Of a stretch of DNA of 64,000 bases, positions 25,061 to 37,860 are shown one piece after another; position 1 is the stretch's first letter, and each line of letters opens with the position of its first letter. This stretch comes from Epiperipatus broadwayi (taxonomy: Eukaryota > Onychophora > Udeonychophora > Euonychophora > Peripatidae), in NCBI GenBank assembly GCA_028023455.1, contig JAQFVV010012497.1, positions 746,001-810,000 of the forward strand, given 5' to 3'. The notes under the pieces are model-generated. The model ran no database searches. It had not been told where the DNA came from and worked only from the letters and a program-made list of their open reading frames with translations. A program made the position numbers and the translations under genes.

Positions 25061-26867
25061 AGTAATTTGCCACCCCCATCTCTTCATTTAGCAATTAGAT
25101 TTAATCTTTTTAAAAAAGTAAAAGATAGTAACAATTTCCAAATTCACAAATTAAGTAATTTCTTGGAAACATAAAAAACAAAAATTTTGGTGTTTATGGT
25201 TTACTAATTTACAAATATTTATTGAATTGTATTTTATTATTTTCTATTGTATATGTATCAATTCAAAATGTCTGAATGGCAGAAGCTGAAGAATTATAGG
25301 CAGTCAGATTAACAGGATTCTACATAAAAATGTGTCTAAATTTGAATTTTGGATGCTGCAGATATAAGTTAAATTAGAAAGTAATTATTACAATTTGATC
25401 TCAACTGTCAAACTTGTAGACTCCAGATAAAATATTCCAATAACTATTACTAATCATTTATTAGATTAGAGATTATTAATGCTGGTTCAGAATGAAATGC
25501 AATTTTTACATATATCTTTGTTTCAATGAATGGAAGTTTTAAATATATACTGTTTATGTATTTATATTATTAATATACTAAAAGCTATAGTAAAATTCAA
25601 TAAATTAATCACATCATCATAATAGTTTATATATTCTAGCCAAATTAAAATCCAAACTAATCAGTTTTTCAATACCTGTATGATATAAAAATCAATCAAT
25701 CACTCTGCAAGACATATTTGCTTCTAAACAATTCCTTTCGTTAGCTACCTTGGAGTGAAGCCAATTCCCATATAAGTATAGTGAATCCCTCATATTGCAA
25801 TCAGTTTTTTTCTGATAGAGCATAAATAAACACAATAGCTATTTTTAGCAAACCACAACATACTTTAATAGGTCTGATTTTTATTATGAAGCATTGATTG
25901 AAAGAATAATTTTTAAATGTAAATTCTGATTGGTATGAATGTTTAATTTGGATAGAAAACAAAAGAGGGATGATTTAAATCATGGTGCATATAACAATAA
26001 CAAACTTTGGAGATGAATATTTTTACTTTTTATTGCAGTTTTTGGGTACAATATTTAAAAACTTAATGGATAGATAGCTTAGTAAAAAATTTCTATGAAT
26101 TTGGTCAGTTGAATTCAAAAACGGATATTACTTTTATAGATCAAAATTACAATCATTTATTTAATTATTGTAATTTAGGGAAGTTAAGAGATATTTATTA
26201 GTTATTGTGACAAAAGATTTTGCCAGAAGTATCTGTAATTAGCTCATTACCTATTAGTAGATCCATACAATATACAATCAGAAAAATTGAGTTACAGCTT
26301 TGAGATTGTTAGTTTGAAGCCTTAAAATAAAGTCATTAATTAGCTTGAATAGCAAAATCAGTGTCCTTTACTAGAAAAAAAAAAAAAACAGGTCTGGTTT
26401 TACTGCTATTCAATAGCTTATTCTATGATTTTTAATCCTGAAGAGAAAAGTCACATTAGTTTCTATTATCATATTTTTCTTGATAATATTAAAACAAATA
26501 TGTACTTTACAGTGACTTCAACCATTTTTCTTCTAAATATGAATCACTTTTTCACATACACTATTTAATCATTAGTTAATTCTGACTTCTTTGATCATTC
26601 ACTTTTGATTAAAATTACAATTTAAATATTTGCCATAGGATATACTAATTAGACCAATTTCAAATTTTGTCAATAACTATACCTTCCTTTCATAGACTTG
26701 AAAACCAAACAAACATGTCAGTTGCAAAATAATAACTCCAATATCATAAAAATAGAAAAAAAAAAAACATCTCAGATACTCTACCACTAGTAATATTTTC
26801 TCTTTTACTATTATATAGAAACTGCATAATATAAATAATATTTCATGGACAATTGATTAATTTTAGA

Positions 26868-28520
26868 TACCATAAATCTTTTCAATTACCCAAGTTAAAA
26901 CACATTGACCAAATCGTAAAAACAAATACATAAATTAAATTAGACCCTTGTTTATAACACTTTTCTTAATCAACAAATGATTGTATTTACTTTATAATTT
27001 TAATTCATTAATCATTCAAGAATCTTCCAGTCAGTTATTAAATCTTTGTCTTTGAATCCCTACACTGCTTATAAAACTACATTTTATTATTACTATTTCC
27101 AATCTCATTACTAGAACAAATGTTGAATTTAACTATTTTATATTTATTTAGCAGTTGTTAAACCTGTATTCTGTATCATTAATATAATGAGCATGCTAAC
27201 AGCTCTAAACAAGCTTTTCCAATAAATACCACAAGAGAAATTTAAAAATCTCTCTAGAATTATCCTTACCCCCAAAATGGTTTCAAGCTGCTGGTTATCC
27301 TCAGTGAGGCACTGCACTAGGATATTCAGACATTAGATCTAAAATATCAGCTCAAGCTCAGCATTTATCTAATACTTAACTATTAAGTAGAAAATCTGAA
27401 ATGTTCAAAAAATCAATGTCTTCAAATCCAGCTATCTAATTGAAATATGTATATGTGCCTGAACAAACTTCAGCTACACCATATATTAATAGCCTTTTAG
27501 CAATATAACATCACCAACTATAATAGTAAAAAACTTGTCATATATCACGTGACTTAATTTAATAAGCTTGTATTACAAATGTAATATGAGTGCGCTAATA
27601 GCTCTAAACAAGCTTTTCCGATAAATGCCACAAGAGAAAGCATTTAAAAATATCTATCTAGAATTGCCCCTATCCCCAAATCAGTATCAGTAGTTTGCTT
27701 TTAATCATGTATTTGCTCCAACATTGTTTTTGATAGGAACTTTGAAATTGTTTATCAATAGCTTAATGCAATACAAATAAAAATGCAGATTTTTTAAAAT
27801 ATATTTTTAAAAAAATTTTAAAAACTAGAGTATTTTTTTTTGTAAAGACTCATTTGGTTTAAATCATGATTTAAACCAACTCTGATATAAAGGAATTTGG
27901 CTGCATCCATGCTCTAAATAATCGCCATTTTATGAATTATAGTACATTGCAATTAGAATATAAAAATGTATATGAATGATTACAGATGCAGATCCTAGAA
28001 TAAAACTCTCCAAGATTATACTTGTACTGAAAACTAGATTCTAAATCGAACATTTTTAAGGAAATTTTATATTAGTTTTAGTCCATATTTCTCAAGCTAA
28101 ATTTTAACAAATATTGAACATTAAAATTGCCTATTTGAATTTTTAAGCTTGCATTGCTAAGACATGGGACAACAAGTCAAGTTTGTTTTGAACCTCAATT
28201 AAAGAAAGAATACTGACTTTTTTCTGAAGATTATATTATTAGTGACTACAAAAAGAAATGTAGCATTTTTATTATTTGAAAGAATAATAAAATGAATATG
28301 GAGTTTTATAATCAGTACAGAAATTTAAAGGCAAAAGTTTAGTAAAAGTCTAGAGTACTCTTGAATGAATGGTGGATTAAAATTACAAACTAAATACAAT
28401 CATTTGTTGATCAAGAAAAGTGTCATAAACAAGAATGTAATTTAATTTATATATTTGTTTTTACAATTTGGTTAAGAAATTTAGTTCAATTAATTGAAAA
28501 GGTTTGTGGCTGTATCTAAG
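26868..28520. repeat. Long inverted repeat, ~250-280-bp arms, 1.1 kb apart
   Basis: The left arm (about 26868-27115) and right arm (about 28240-28520) are inverted copies, sharing for example CACTTTTCTT.ATCAACAAATGATTGTATTTA and the CTTTTCAATTA and GTAAAAACAAATA stretches. The spacer holds copies of another repeat (27187-27690). It may be a composite element or two unrelated insertions of one repeat. Confidence 0.65.
27187..27690 (+). repeat. Diverged 1.2-copy relative of the 43.7-kb tandem repeat
   Basis: One unit and a partial second repeat the order of blocks in the array at 43731-45281: GCTAACAGCTCTAAACAAGC, CCACAAGAGAAA, ATATTCAGACATTAGATCTA, TCTTCAAATCCAGCTATCTAA, GTCATATATCACGTGACTTA, GCTTGTATTACAAATG. 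The second start is at about 27590. The period of about 400 bases is the same, so tandem arrangement is an old property of the family. Confidence 0.7.
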
Positions 28521-28615
28521 TCAATAGTGACAATAAAAATATATTAATTCGATATTATTTTAGCATTAATTAGTCCACACACACCCCTTTCAATTTTTCC
28601 CAAGATAAATTTATA

Positions 28616-28833
28616 CAGAGGCAAAACTCTCCATACAGTAATGCCACTTAGTGTAAGCCAGAGTAATCAATGGATGCAGGAAGGTTTGTGCATAAAATCC
28701 CTATCTAGTGCCTACTCATTCAATATTCCCAGACTAGTTTCTTGCTTGTGGATTTCATCAGTGACGAGCCTGCATCCATTGATTACTCTGGTTTACACTA
28801 AGTGGCACTACTGTATGGAGAGTTTTGGCTCTG
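28616..28833. repeat. Foldback element, 65-bp arms, young copy
   Basis: The left arm (28616-28680) and right arm (28769-28833) match at all but about three of 65 positions, including CTCTCCATACAGTA and CCACTTAGTGTAA. The 88-base loop contains GGTTTGTGCATAAAATCCCT and TTCATCAGTGACGAG, which recur in the copies at 33306-34370 and 38564-38800. Confidence 0.8.
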
Positions 28834-29459
28834 TGAAAAACAGCTTGTGTAAGCATAAAGAATGGTGATCATGTGATGTCTGATAAATTTATAGTTGATT
28901 AAATTTAGTTTTTAATTTACTTACAAAAAAAAAAAATCATTACTTTAAAGTTTAAATAATCGTCTATTATTTAAAAAAAAAAAAGTTGATGTATCCATTC
29001 ACCTAATACCTACAGCAAGTATAAAATATATTTCAAAATGATGAACTATAAACTGCGGATACTTGTACACTGTACTAACTTGTTACTACTCAGTGACTAT
29101 TCTGTTTATATCAGAAGCAAAACAGCACAAAAAAAATTATTAATCTATTGACAAATGCTTTTTAATGAATGAAATTTCCACATGCAGGCAAACCACTGTG
29201 AAAAAGTGCAGATTATTAACAAATCACATTCAATATTTCAAAGGATTTTAGAAAAATTTAATTGTAAGAGATTAATATAAATAAAAGATAATAAAATGAT
29301 AATAAATTACAGTACATGTGGATATATATAGAATGTGTTTGTACATACATACTAAATATTTTTAATTTTTAGAATTATATGTATGTATAAATATTAAAAA
29401 TGATATATAATGGATGCATATATATTTATCAAAATTAAATTATTGTATGTTTGTGGAAA

Positions 29460-29790
29460 AATACATGTAATGTAGTTGTATTTTATATGATGAAGATTGC
29501 TAAAAAATGGAAACAGTAAGATAATTAATTTTAATAAAACATTGGAAAAGTGGAACAAAGAAGTAAAATGTTATAGAGGTGTATTAATGAGAAAAATAAA
29601 ACTTAATGTATGCCAAAGTAAATAAAGATTCCCTGCAAATTTGGGCCTGACATTAGAAAATCTCTTAAAGTATAATAATATTTAGGGCATTGAGAAAAGC
29701 AGGTTATCATAGATGCAAATTGAGAAAAAGACCATGGACAACAAACAAGCAAGCAGTAACAATAACAATAATAATGATGTCAACGATGAT
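29460..29790 (+). mobile_element. LINE 3'-end relic
   Basis: The + strand reads LRALRKAGYHRCKLRKRPWT followed by a repetitive AACAATAACAATAATAATGA tract, like the end of a LINE ORF plus its microsatellite-type 3' tail. No other domain is legible. Confidence 0.35.
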
Positions 29791-30220
29791 GACATCTTAT
29801 ACAATAATAAATATTTACTTATTCTTTTAAAAAGTTCAAGAATTAAGCCATTTAGTATCAAAATTATTTTGTCACTGAATATGACTTGATTCCAAAAAAC
29901 ATTAACAAAATATGTCAATTTACATACATTTTTGCAAGTCTTAATGATTCTTATATATGTTATTTTTGTTGCCCATGGATTTTTTGTGGATTTTTCACTC
30001 TTTATATGTTTTTCTCAATATCTTAAGGACAATTGCAATCCAAAAAGATTTATGAAATTTGCAGTATATCTTTATATACATTAGTGACGATTTTATAATG
30101 TCTACAAAATTTTGTTTTATCTTTCTCAATTTTTCATGGTTTATTTTGATGAAAAAAATTAAATTGCATTTTTTAATAGCCATATAATATTTTTTGCATT
30201 GGTTTTATTTTTGATATAAA

Positions 30221-31645
30221 TTGCTACATTTTTATTTACCATTATCAAACTCACTACTCCACTCACAATTTTGACACTATCCACTTCACATAAATACAAT
30301 AATGATTATTACTAAACTAGAGATTATCTAGCACAGATATAAATTTTAAACCTGTTAAAGATTAATATATCTGATTTTTTAATTTTAAACATACACCCAC
30401 ACATAAAGTTATTAACCTTTCTCTTTCCCATGTGTAATATCTTTATAGATATATTAAACAACTCCATATTTCCCCATTCTTTTCAAATTCATATTAATAA
30501 AGATACAATAAAAGACAAATGACCCCCAAGATGCATTTTGTGCTGAACCAGCATTCATCAGTTGGCCCAGGTCACTATCTTCCATATATATATATATCTA
30601 TTATAAGAAATAAATTGTTATATTTTTATTTACCATTGTCAACTCACTCCATTCATAACTTTGACACCATCCACCTCAGATAAATACAATAATGATTATT
30701 ACTAATCATTTTCTAAACTAGAGTATCATCTTTAGCACAGATATAAACTTTAAACTTCAGTTAAAGATTAATATATCTTGATTTTTTTAATTTTAAACAT
30801 ACATACACATGTAGTTTTTCACCTTTCTCTTTCCCATGTGTAATATCTTTATAGATATATTAAACAACCTCCATACTTCTCCATTCTTTTTAAATTCACA
30901 TAAATAAAGATATAATAAAAGACAAATGACTCCCAAGTTGCATTTCATGCTGAACCAGCACTTATCAATTGGCCCAGGTTACTATCTCCCATATATATCT
31001 CTAATATATGAAGAGTAGTGGAGTGATTTTGACAATGGTAAATAAAAATGTAACAATTTACTATAGATAGATACTCTTCATATAATAGATATATATGGGA
31101 GATAGTGACCTGGGCCAACTGATGAGTGCTGGTTCAGCATGAAATGTATTTTGGGGGTCATTTGTCTTATATTGTATCTTTATTTATATGAATTTAAAAA
31201 GAATGGGGAAGTATGGAGATTGTTTAATATATCTATAAATATATTACACATGGGAAAGAGATAGAATAAATAATTCCATCTGTGTGTATGTTTAAAATTA
31301 ATAAATCTGATATATTAATGTTTAATTGAGGTTTAAAGTTTATATCTGTGCTAAAGATAATCTATAGTTTAGAAAATGATTAGTAATAATCATTATTGAA
31401 TTTATCTGAGGTGGATGGTGTCAAAGTTGTGAGTGGAGTGAGTTTGATAATGGTAAATAAAAATGTAACAATTTCCTATAGATAAATACTCTTCATATAA
31501 TAAATATATATGGGAGATAGTGGCCTGTGCCAACTGATGAGTGCTAGTTCAGCATGAAATGCATCCTGAGGATCATTTGTCTTTTATTGTATCTTTATTT
31601 ATATGAATTTAAAAAGAATGGAGGAAGTATGGAGGTTATTTATTT
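30221..31645. repeat. Cluster of four copies of a ~400-bp repeat in both orientations
   Basis: Copies A (30221-30605) and B (30611-31012) lie head to tail. Copies C (about 31060-31470) and D (31471-31645, partial) are inverted. Shared blocks are TTTTTATTTACCATT, TTTCCCATGTGTAATATC, AAAGACAAATGAC and GCTGAACCAGCA..CATCAGTTGGCCC. A short inverted piece of the unit's start (31013-31058) sits at the turn. No protein motif. The family could not be named. Confidence 0.8.
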
Positions 31646-32289
31646 TGATATCTGAACAATCAGTGAGCAATAAAACTTAGTTCTGCATATAAGTATACAT
31701 ATTTTTAAACTTTATGTAAGTTCATTAGTTGAACAAATTATTAGTGTTCTATAATATGAAATGCAGTATTAGTAGCATGTACAAATTGAGCTACTTGTAA
31801 ATCTTATGAATCTTTCTATTCAGATCTAGTTTCAAACAAACAAATCCAAAGAAATCTTTTTTTATTGTCTTGTTGAAGGATGCTCTGGTTACATTCCAGG
31901 GCTTGCTGTTTTGCTGCTTCTAAGTGAGACAATGTCTAATAACTTGTACAATTGTAAATATTTATTTTGGTAATAAAGTTTTTTATTAATAAAAAAAAAT
32001 ACTTTTAAGTCAATAACAAAATATACACTTAATTTCTTTTCTCTAAAATTTATTGATAAAATGGTATAAAAAGTAACATTATTTGGATTTGAATAGAACA
32101 GTCACTCTCAAAATAAATTTATATCTAACTAATATTTACAAATTGTTATAATTACTCAAATATAAAAAGTTTACTTACGAAATACATTATTTTAAATAAT
32201 CCTCTATTGATTTTATATAAAATGTGACTTTTTTTTTAATGAAATATAAAATTGATAGAGAATTGTTTGAAATAATGAATAAATTTCAT

Positions 32290-33120
32290 TAGATTCAAGT
32301 GGCTCAGTTTGTGCATGCTACTAATAGTGAATTTCACAGTGTAGAAAACCAATTTGTCGAATGTCCTCATTATGATCATCCAATTTAAAAAAAAAAAAAT
32401 TGGAGGTAAAAAGTATCCAGGAATAATACTTTTTTTACAAGAAAGAAAACAGCATGATTTTTAATATTAAAAAAGAAAAGTGTTTGTGTAGGGATCATAG
32501 GTCATCAAATACCCATAATAAATCACCAATAGGGATAAGTATTTAATAGATATTGTGGATACATCAGGAAATCCACATATATCAGAACACTGGGAAGAAA
32601 TGGCATCTAGTATCAAAAAAATTAAAAAAAAAATTAAAAGATTTTGTGTTTAATTATGACAGATAATGCACCTGTTTCATGAATATAAATTGTTAGAAAA
32701 CTATAAATACATGATTATGATAATTTATTGCTGTCTGGCATATCTTTTAGAAACTCTTAGCTAATGAATGTCACTTTCCAAATCTAAAAGAACATATTGC
32801 CAATGTTGTTAAATATTTTAAAATAACTACTTCACAAATATTCTCTTCAGGCAGTCATGTACTTCAAAACATAATATTCCAGCTAAAACCTATTGGAATA
32901 AGTTAATAAATTGTTTATATGCTTATATTAAACACTGGCCTATACTTCCAAAAATTTGATAATTCTAATAAATTAATAATAATGTACATGTACTGCACTT
33001 TGAAGACTATCATTGAAAATCTTTAGGAAGCATAAAAAAACTTACATTCCATCTCTCATGTTATGTATTCTATAGAAAAAACTTAAAAACATGCTCGCAA
33101 TGTGACATAAGATGAAAATA
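32290..33120 (+). pseudogene. hAT-type (DUF659) transposase relic
   Basis: Pieces in several + frames follow the order of hAT transposases of the DUF659 type: VAQFVHATNSEFHSVENQFV near 32300-32360 (usually AQF.HATNS.FR.VE), then IDIVDTSGNPHISEHWEEMA near 32550-32610, MTDNAPVS near 32655, YKLLENYKYM and CCLAYLLETLS near 32690-32760, and NLKEHIANVVKYFKITT near 32780-32830. After a frameshift comes AKTYWNKLINCLYAYIKHWPIL near 32885-32945. The motifs are clear but the reading frame is lost. Confidence 0.7.
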
Positions 33121-33305
33121 TTAAGAAAAAAATTACAAACGGATATAACATAGTTTTATTTAAAAAGTGCAACTAAAAACTTAATCCTAATCTATTCTCT
33201 ATTATTTAATTAATGACTAGTGACTCAACTAGTGCAAAAATAATACTTTTTTTTTCTTTTGATCTAATTTATTCAAAGTTTCAGTATTTTTATATTCAAA
33301 ACATC

Positions 33306-33979
33306 ACATGATCATCATTTCATATGCTTACACATTCTCTTAATAAGAGTATCAAACTCTTAATGTAGTAGTCCCACCAAGTGCAAGCCTTTGTAATCAA
33401 GAGATGCAGAAGAAGGTTTGTGCATAAAATCTCTATCTAGTGCCTACTCATCCAACATCCCCAGACTAGTTTCTACCTTGTGGCTTTCATCAGTGAGGAG
33501 CATTGGATTTGAAAGCACTACATCTAGATCTAAGGATCTAATGTAATTCTCCAGCAACTACCTTTTATCTATTCAATTAACTATAAAGCTAGGAGTCTAA
33601 GATTAAAACACAATAATGTTTCCAACCCAAACCCAGTTCAGATCTATATGACTATACAAGCAAATGAACTTGGATTGGAAACATTATGGTGTTTTCATCT
33701 TAGGTTACTAGCTTTATAGTTAACCAAATAGGTGAAAGGTGGTTGCTGGAGGGTTACATTAGATCCTAAGATTTAGATGCAGTGCTCTCAATTCAAGGTT
33801 CCTCACTGATGAAAGCCACAAGCTAGAAACTAATATGGGTATGTTGGATGAGTAGGTACTAGAAAGGTATTTTATGCACAAACTTTCCTGCATTCATTAA
33901 TTACAAAGGCTTACATTTGGGGGCACTAATGCACAGAGTTTGGTACTCTTATTAACAGCATGTGAAATGGCGATCATGT
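33306..33979. repeat. Large foldback element, ~320-bp arms, 41-bp loop
   Basis: The left arm (33306-33628) and right arm (33670-33979) are inverted copies throughout, from the outer CATGATC...CATATGCT / AGCATGTG...GATCATG to the inner AATGTTTCCAA / TTGGAAACATT. Inside are the same blocks as in the short foldback at 28616-28833 (TTTGTGCATAAAAT, TGCCTACTCATCCAAC, GGCTTTCATCAGTGAGGAG). No ORF is credible. Confidence 0.85.
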
Positions 33980-34025
33980 TATATTTTAATGGTTTTATAA
34001 CTATCCTGCCCATAGGAGAAAAACC

Positions 34026-34376
34026 AGACACCAAAATATATAGATTCTGAACTGAGTTCAGATCTATATAACTATACAAGCAAATGATCTTGGGTTGGAA
34101 ACACATATGTTTTTTCATCTTAGGCTCATAGCTTTATAGTTAATCAAATAGGTAAAAACATGGTGGCTGGAGGGTTCGATTTGATTCTAAGATCTAGGTG
34201 CAATGTTCTCAAATCCAAGGCTACTCACTGATTTAAAGCCGCAAGCTAGAAACCTATCTAGGGATGTTGGATGAGTAGGCACTAGACAGATTTTATGCAC
34301 AAACCTTCCTGCATCCATTGATCACAAGGTACTGCACTTGGTGGCACTACTGCCTGGAGAGTTTGGTACTTTAATT
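34026..34376. repeat. Extra loop-plus-right-arm copy of the foldback element
   Basis: Following the complete foldback by about 50 bases, the loop and right arm are repeated in direct orientation (GTTCAGATCTATATAACTAT, GGTTGGAAAC, CTTTATAGTTAATCAAATAG, TGGATGAGTAGGCACTAGA, CCTGCATCCATTGATCACAA). It ends near TTGGTACT at 34370. Confidence 0.8.
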
Positions 34377-34729
34377 TTTATATTGTGTTGCTCTGAAAAA
34401 TTTTACATTTAATATTATTATTTATTCAGATTGTACCCATTAAACAAGATTAATGCTTAACATTAACTTGTTCTTATTTTTAATTTCATCTATCTTTAAA
34501 GTATCATTTATACATTTTATTATATCTGTAGTCTACATATATTCAGATTTAATAGGAATAATAAGCAATAAAAAATTAGTGTTTTATTTAAAGATGTGAA
34601 TCATATCATAATATAATAATTTCTGATTAATTATACTAGAAAATATTATAGTTTTAATCAAGCTTTCTAATATATAATGTTTAAAAAATTAATAAATGGA
34701 GTACTCAATTTCATTATTAAAATCCCCTC

Positions 34730-35200
34730 CCAAACTTGTTTTATCACAATTTTGTGATAGTCAGTTCATGAGTTGTGCAAAAATTCAATAATAGCAGATC
34801 ATTCACAGAATCAATATCTTTACTTCCAATAATTTTGGGCCAAAGAGGTAGGGGGAGTCTTATGCAATGAATGAAAGCGTTCTCCAAACTTTCTTAATCT
34901 AATACTCAAGATATAGCATAGATAAAACATAGATATTGTGAAAAACAATTTTTAATATTAATTTTTCATGAATACATTTAGGAATAACAAAGATAAAAGA
35001 TACTAAGTTAATTTTCACAGCAAATCCAATACCATAGTTTCTTTTCACTCAATGATTTGTCCTTTGGCAAAAGCATGAAGTCACTTATCCACTCATTTAA
35101 ATCTCTTTTCTTTGGAAAATTAGTTTTTCCAAACATCTGAGAACTCCATACTTATAAACATTATCATACATTCAGGTCTTAAAAATTCCACATACCAGCT
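34730..35200. repeat. Interspersed repeat relic, possibly LINE-derived
   Basis: Blocks such as AAGATACTAAGTTAATTTTC and the following AAATCCAATACCATAG align with 14069-14160 and 16335-16430. A purine-rich GGGCCAAAGAGGTAGGGGGA stretch at about 34838 is not shared. No frame is readable. Confidence 0.3.
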
Positions 35201-35733
35201 ATGTTTGCATGTCTAATTTATCTATATTTTAAAAAAAAAAAATTAAATATTTACTTTCATTATCACCAGTCATTTGCTTTCCTAACATTACTTTTACTGA
35301 TGTAATAACTATTTCTAGTATTTAAATATAAAATCTACTAAGTAAAATGACTTAGCTTCTTTAGTGTGTTCAATACATAAGAATTTATATTATATATATC
35401 TATTTTTTTTATAATATTATGATAAAATAATTAAAACTGTGAAATTATTAACAAAAATATACATATATAAATGTACTTATGATAAATGAAGGACAATGAT
35501 AGACTGTCTATCAAGTTTCAGGATTAAATCTTTAAGACTTTGATGCTTGAACATCAGTTACTGAGTAATAAACATTCAATTGTTATTATTTTTAATGCTA
35601 AGTCTTAAAGCTATTAATAATTGTCAGCAGTGAGTTTGGCAAGTTAAGACAGAAGGAAAGCAATTCAATAATTAATTAAATTTTATTTATAAAATAGTTA
35701 AATACAAGTATAAAATCTATACTGAATTTAATG

Positions 35734-35904
35734 TAATTTAGAAGGGATTTGAACCCAGACTTTCAAGCTCCCCACAGCCATCCACTCCGTCTTATATAAT
35801 TGATACACATGATCACATATATGTGAAAAAGATAAATTATCTCCAATATTTGTATTTCATGTTGAACCAACATTCAAGTCTGAGTTCAAATCCCTTCTAA
35901 ATTA
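35734..35904. repeat. Inverted pair of tRNA-like B-box segments
   Basis: The segment at 35734-35762 on the - strand contains GTCTGGGTTCAAATCCCTTC, and 35876-35904 on the + strand contains GTCTGAGTTCAAATCCCTTC. GGTTCAAATCC is the polymerase III B box and T-loop of tRNAs. No A box at the correct distance or acceptor stem was found, so they are best read as 3' ends of tRNA-derived SINE heads. Confidence 0.5.
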
Positions 35905-36099
35905 TAAAATAGTTATAAATTAGTTTATTTAAAAATTAAATCTATCTTTGATTCTAAATTTTCTAAAATTACCAATTACTTAATTTATGTTTCCTTGTTA
36001 TATTGACACTAAGACTAATTTTGAATAGGCATTTTTGTGAAGTAATATTTTGAGTATGATTTTTAATTTCATTTAATTGTGAAAAGTATACACTAGTAG

Positions 36100-36200
36100 A
36101 AAGTAATGTTATATAATGGGTATGCCAATAGCTAACATTATATAACATTTGTAATACAAGCTTATTAAATTAATTCACCTGATATATGACTTGATTTCTT
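36100..36200 (-). repeat. Fragment of the 43.7-kb repeat family
   Basis: On the - strand this piece reads AAGTCATATATCAGGTGA and AAGCTTGTATTACAAATG, then GCTATTGGCATACCC, the junction between two units of the repeat family at 27187-27690 and 43731-45281. Only the junction is present. Confidence 0.5.
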
Positions 36201-36349
36201 TGCAATTAATAGAAAGTAAAGATTAAGATGCAAAGTAATACTACTTGTGAAAAAATAGAATTTAAATCTGTAGAATTTACATATTCAAGAAGCTTATTAA
36301 TGTTTTTTTTTTTTTAAAAAAAAATCATTTGAATTATAACAACTATTAA

Positions 36350-37860
36350 TTTATTTCTTAATCTTGAACAATCAAAGCATCTACCACCAACAAGTTTTAA
36401 ATTTCCACAAGCAACTTCAGAGAATTTTGTACATTAAGTTTGTAATATTTTTGAATTAATCAATTTGAGAAAAAATAAATTTGATAAGTTTTTAAGTCCA
36501 TCTTGATTATCTAAAATTCCAAAAAGAAGAGGTTTCCTATAATTGCTTTTTAATTATAGTTTTAATTCTAAAGTGTTTTTTTCCTATGGAATATACAGAT
36601 ATTTCATTTTCAAGCTGATCATGTTATAAGTAATTTCTTTTTTAACTCATCTTTTATTTTAATAACACTATTTAATGTTGCTAGCTTTACTTTATAAAAT
36701 ATTGTACAGATCAGTTAAAGAATATATATAAAGATAAAACAATAGTTGAATATTTAAATATGATAAGTTAGCATATAACATATTAAATGTCTCTGTGTTT
36801 AATTTATCAGAATTTTCTAAATTGTTTCAAACATTGTTATTAAATCTTTCCAGCATTCAAAAAGTGTTTCAATAATAATTCTTCCATGAGATGCCCATCT
36901 CCTTGAACTACAGATGGAAATGTTTATTTTAATTTCTTTGTTTGTTAGTGCATTTCGTAAAATTACCAGAAAAAGTTATAAAACTATGAATTGTATTTTG
37001 CATTCTTTTCAGTAACTTGAGAGAAAACAAGATTAATCTATAAGCATAGCAATGAAGGAAAATAATAGCTTCTGAATACTATTGTTTTATCTTTACTTGA
37101 AGACCTAACAAAATATTAAGATATTATAACTGCTCCATCATAAGTTTGTGCAATTAGCTTTTCCTTATAATACTTTTTAAAAACTGAAATACATATTCAG
37201 TTACCGCAGATGATGTTCTATCATTATTAATATCTACAAATATTATAAATTGTTCTTGAACTTTTCTATTTAGGTAGTATCTAGGTATAGTTGACAAATG
37301 TGAAATAAACCTATAATCAGCAGTTTCATCAAATAATATCACAACAAATAAAACAGTTTTTATTTCATTATGAATATAATTTAAAAACCTACTAATCATT
37401 CAGTATTCCATTACACATTCCTCAAAACATTTTTACAGAATCTAAATAATAAGACAAAAGTTCATCATCCTAATTATTTACAAAATGCACAATACCGATA
37501 TAATTACTTCTGTTATAAAAATAATTATCTTCTTTATGACTATAATAATTCACGTATTCCTAAGTGATATGTTTGCCATAGTGAAACATTCCAATATTTT
37601 TCAATTTATTTTTTAACCTTTTAATTGTGAACTATTTAAAGCTTTTGTGTAATTATAACACAATTTATATGAACTGAAATAGATGTTTTAAATGATATTG
37701 TTCCTTTTAGATGAGTAATGATGTTTTTCTTTTGAGCTTTAAACAAATTATTTAAATCACTAAAATCAGCTGAATTTCACATATTTCTTTCATTAGGAGA
37801 AAAAGATATGACTAGCAAAATAATTTACTTCTTTTTTTATACCCTGTTAATTAAGATATT
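36350..37860 (-). pseudogene. hAT-type (DUF4371) transposase relic
   Basis: On the - strand, 37399-37154 encodes an open stretch with VLFVVILFDETADYRFISHL and then VQEQFIIFVDINNDRTS. This is the F....DETTDIS...QLS...RY.......E.F..F hallmark around the first catalytic Asp of DUF4371 hAT transposases. Upstream (about 37520-37420) NYIGIVHFVNN*DDELLSYY fits the preceding ...NF..L..FR...D..L..HL block. Downstream (near 36900) SRRWASHG fits the TRW.CR block. Stops and frameshifts elsewhere make it a relic. Confidence 0.7.
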
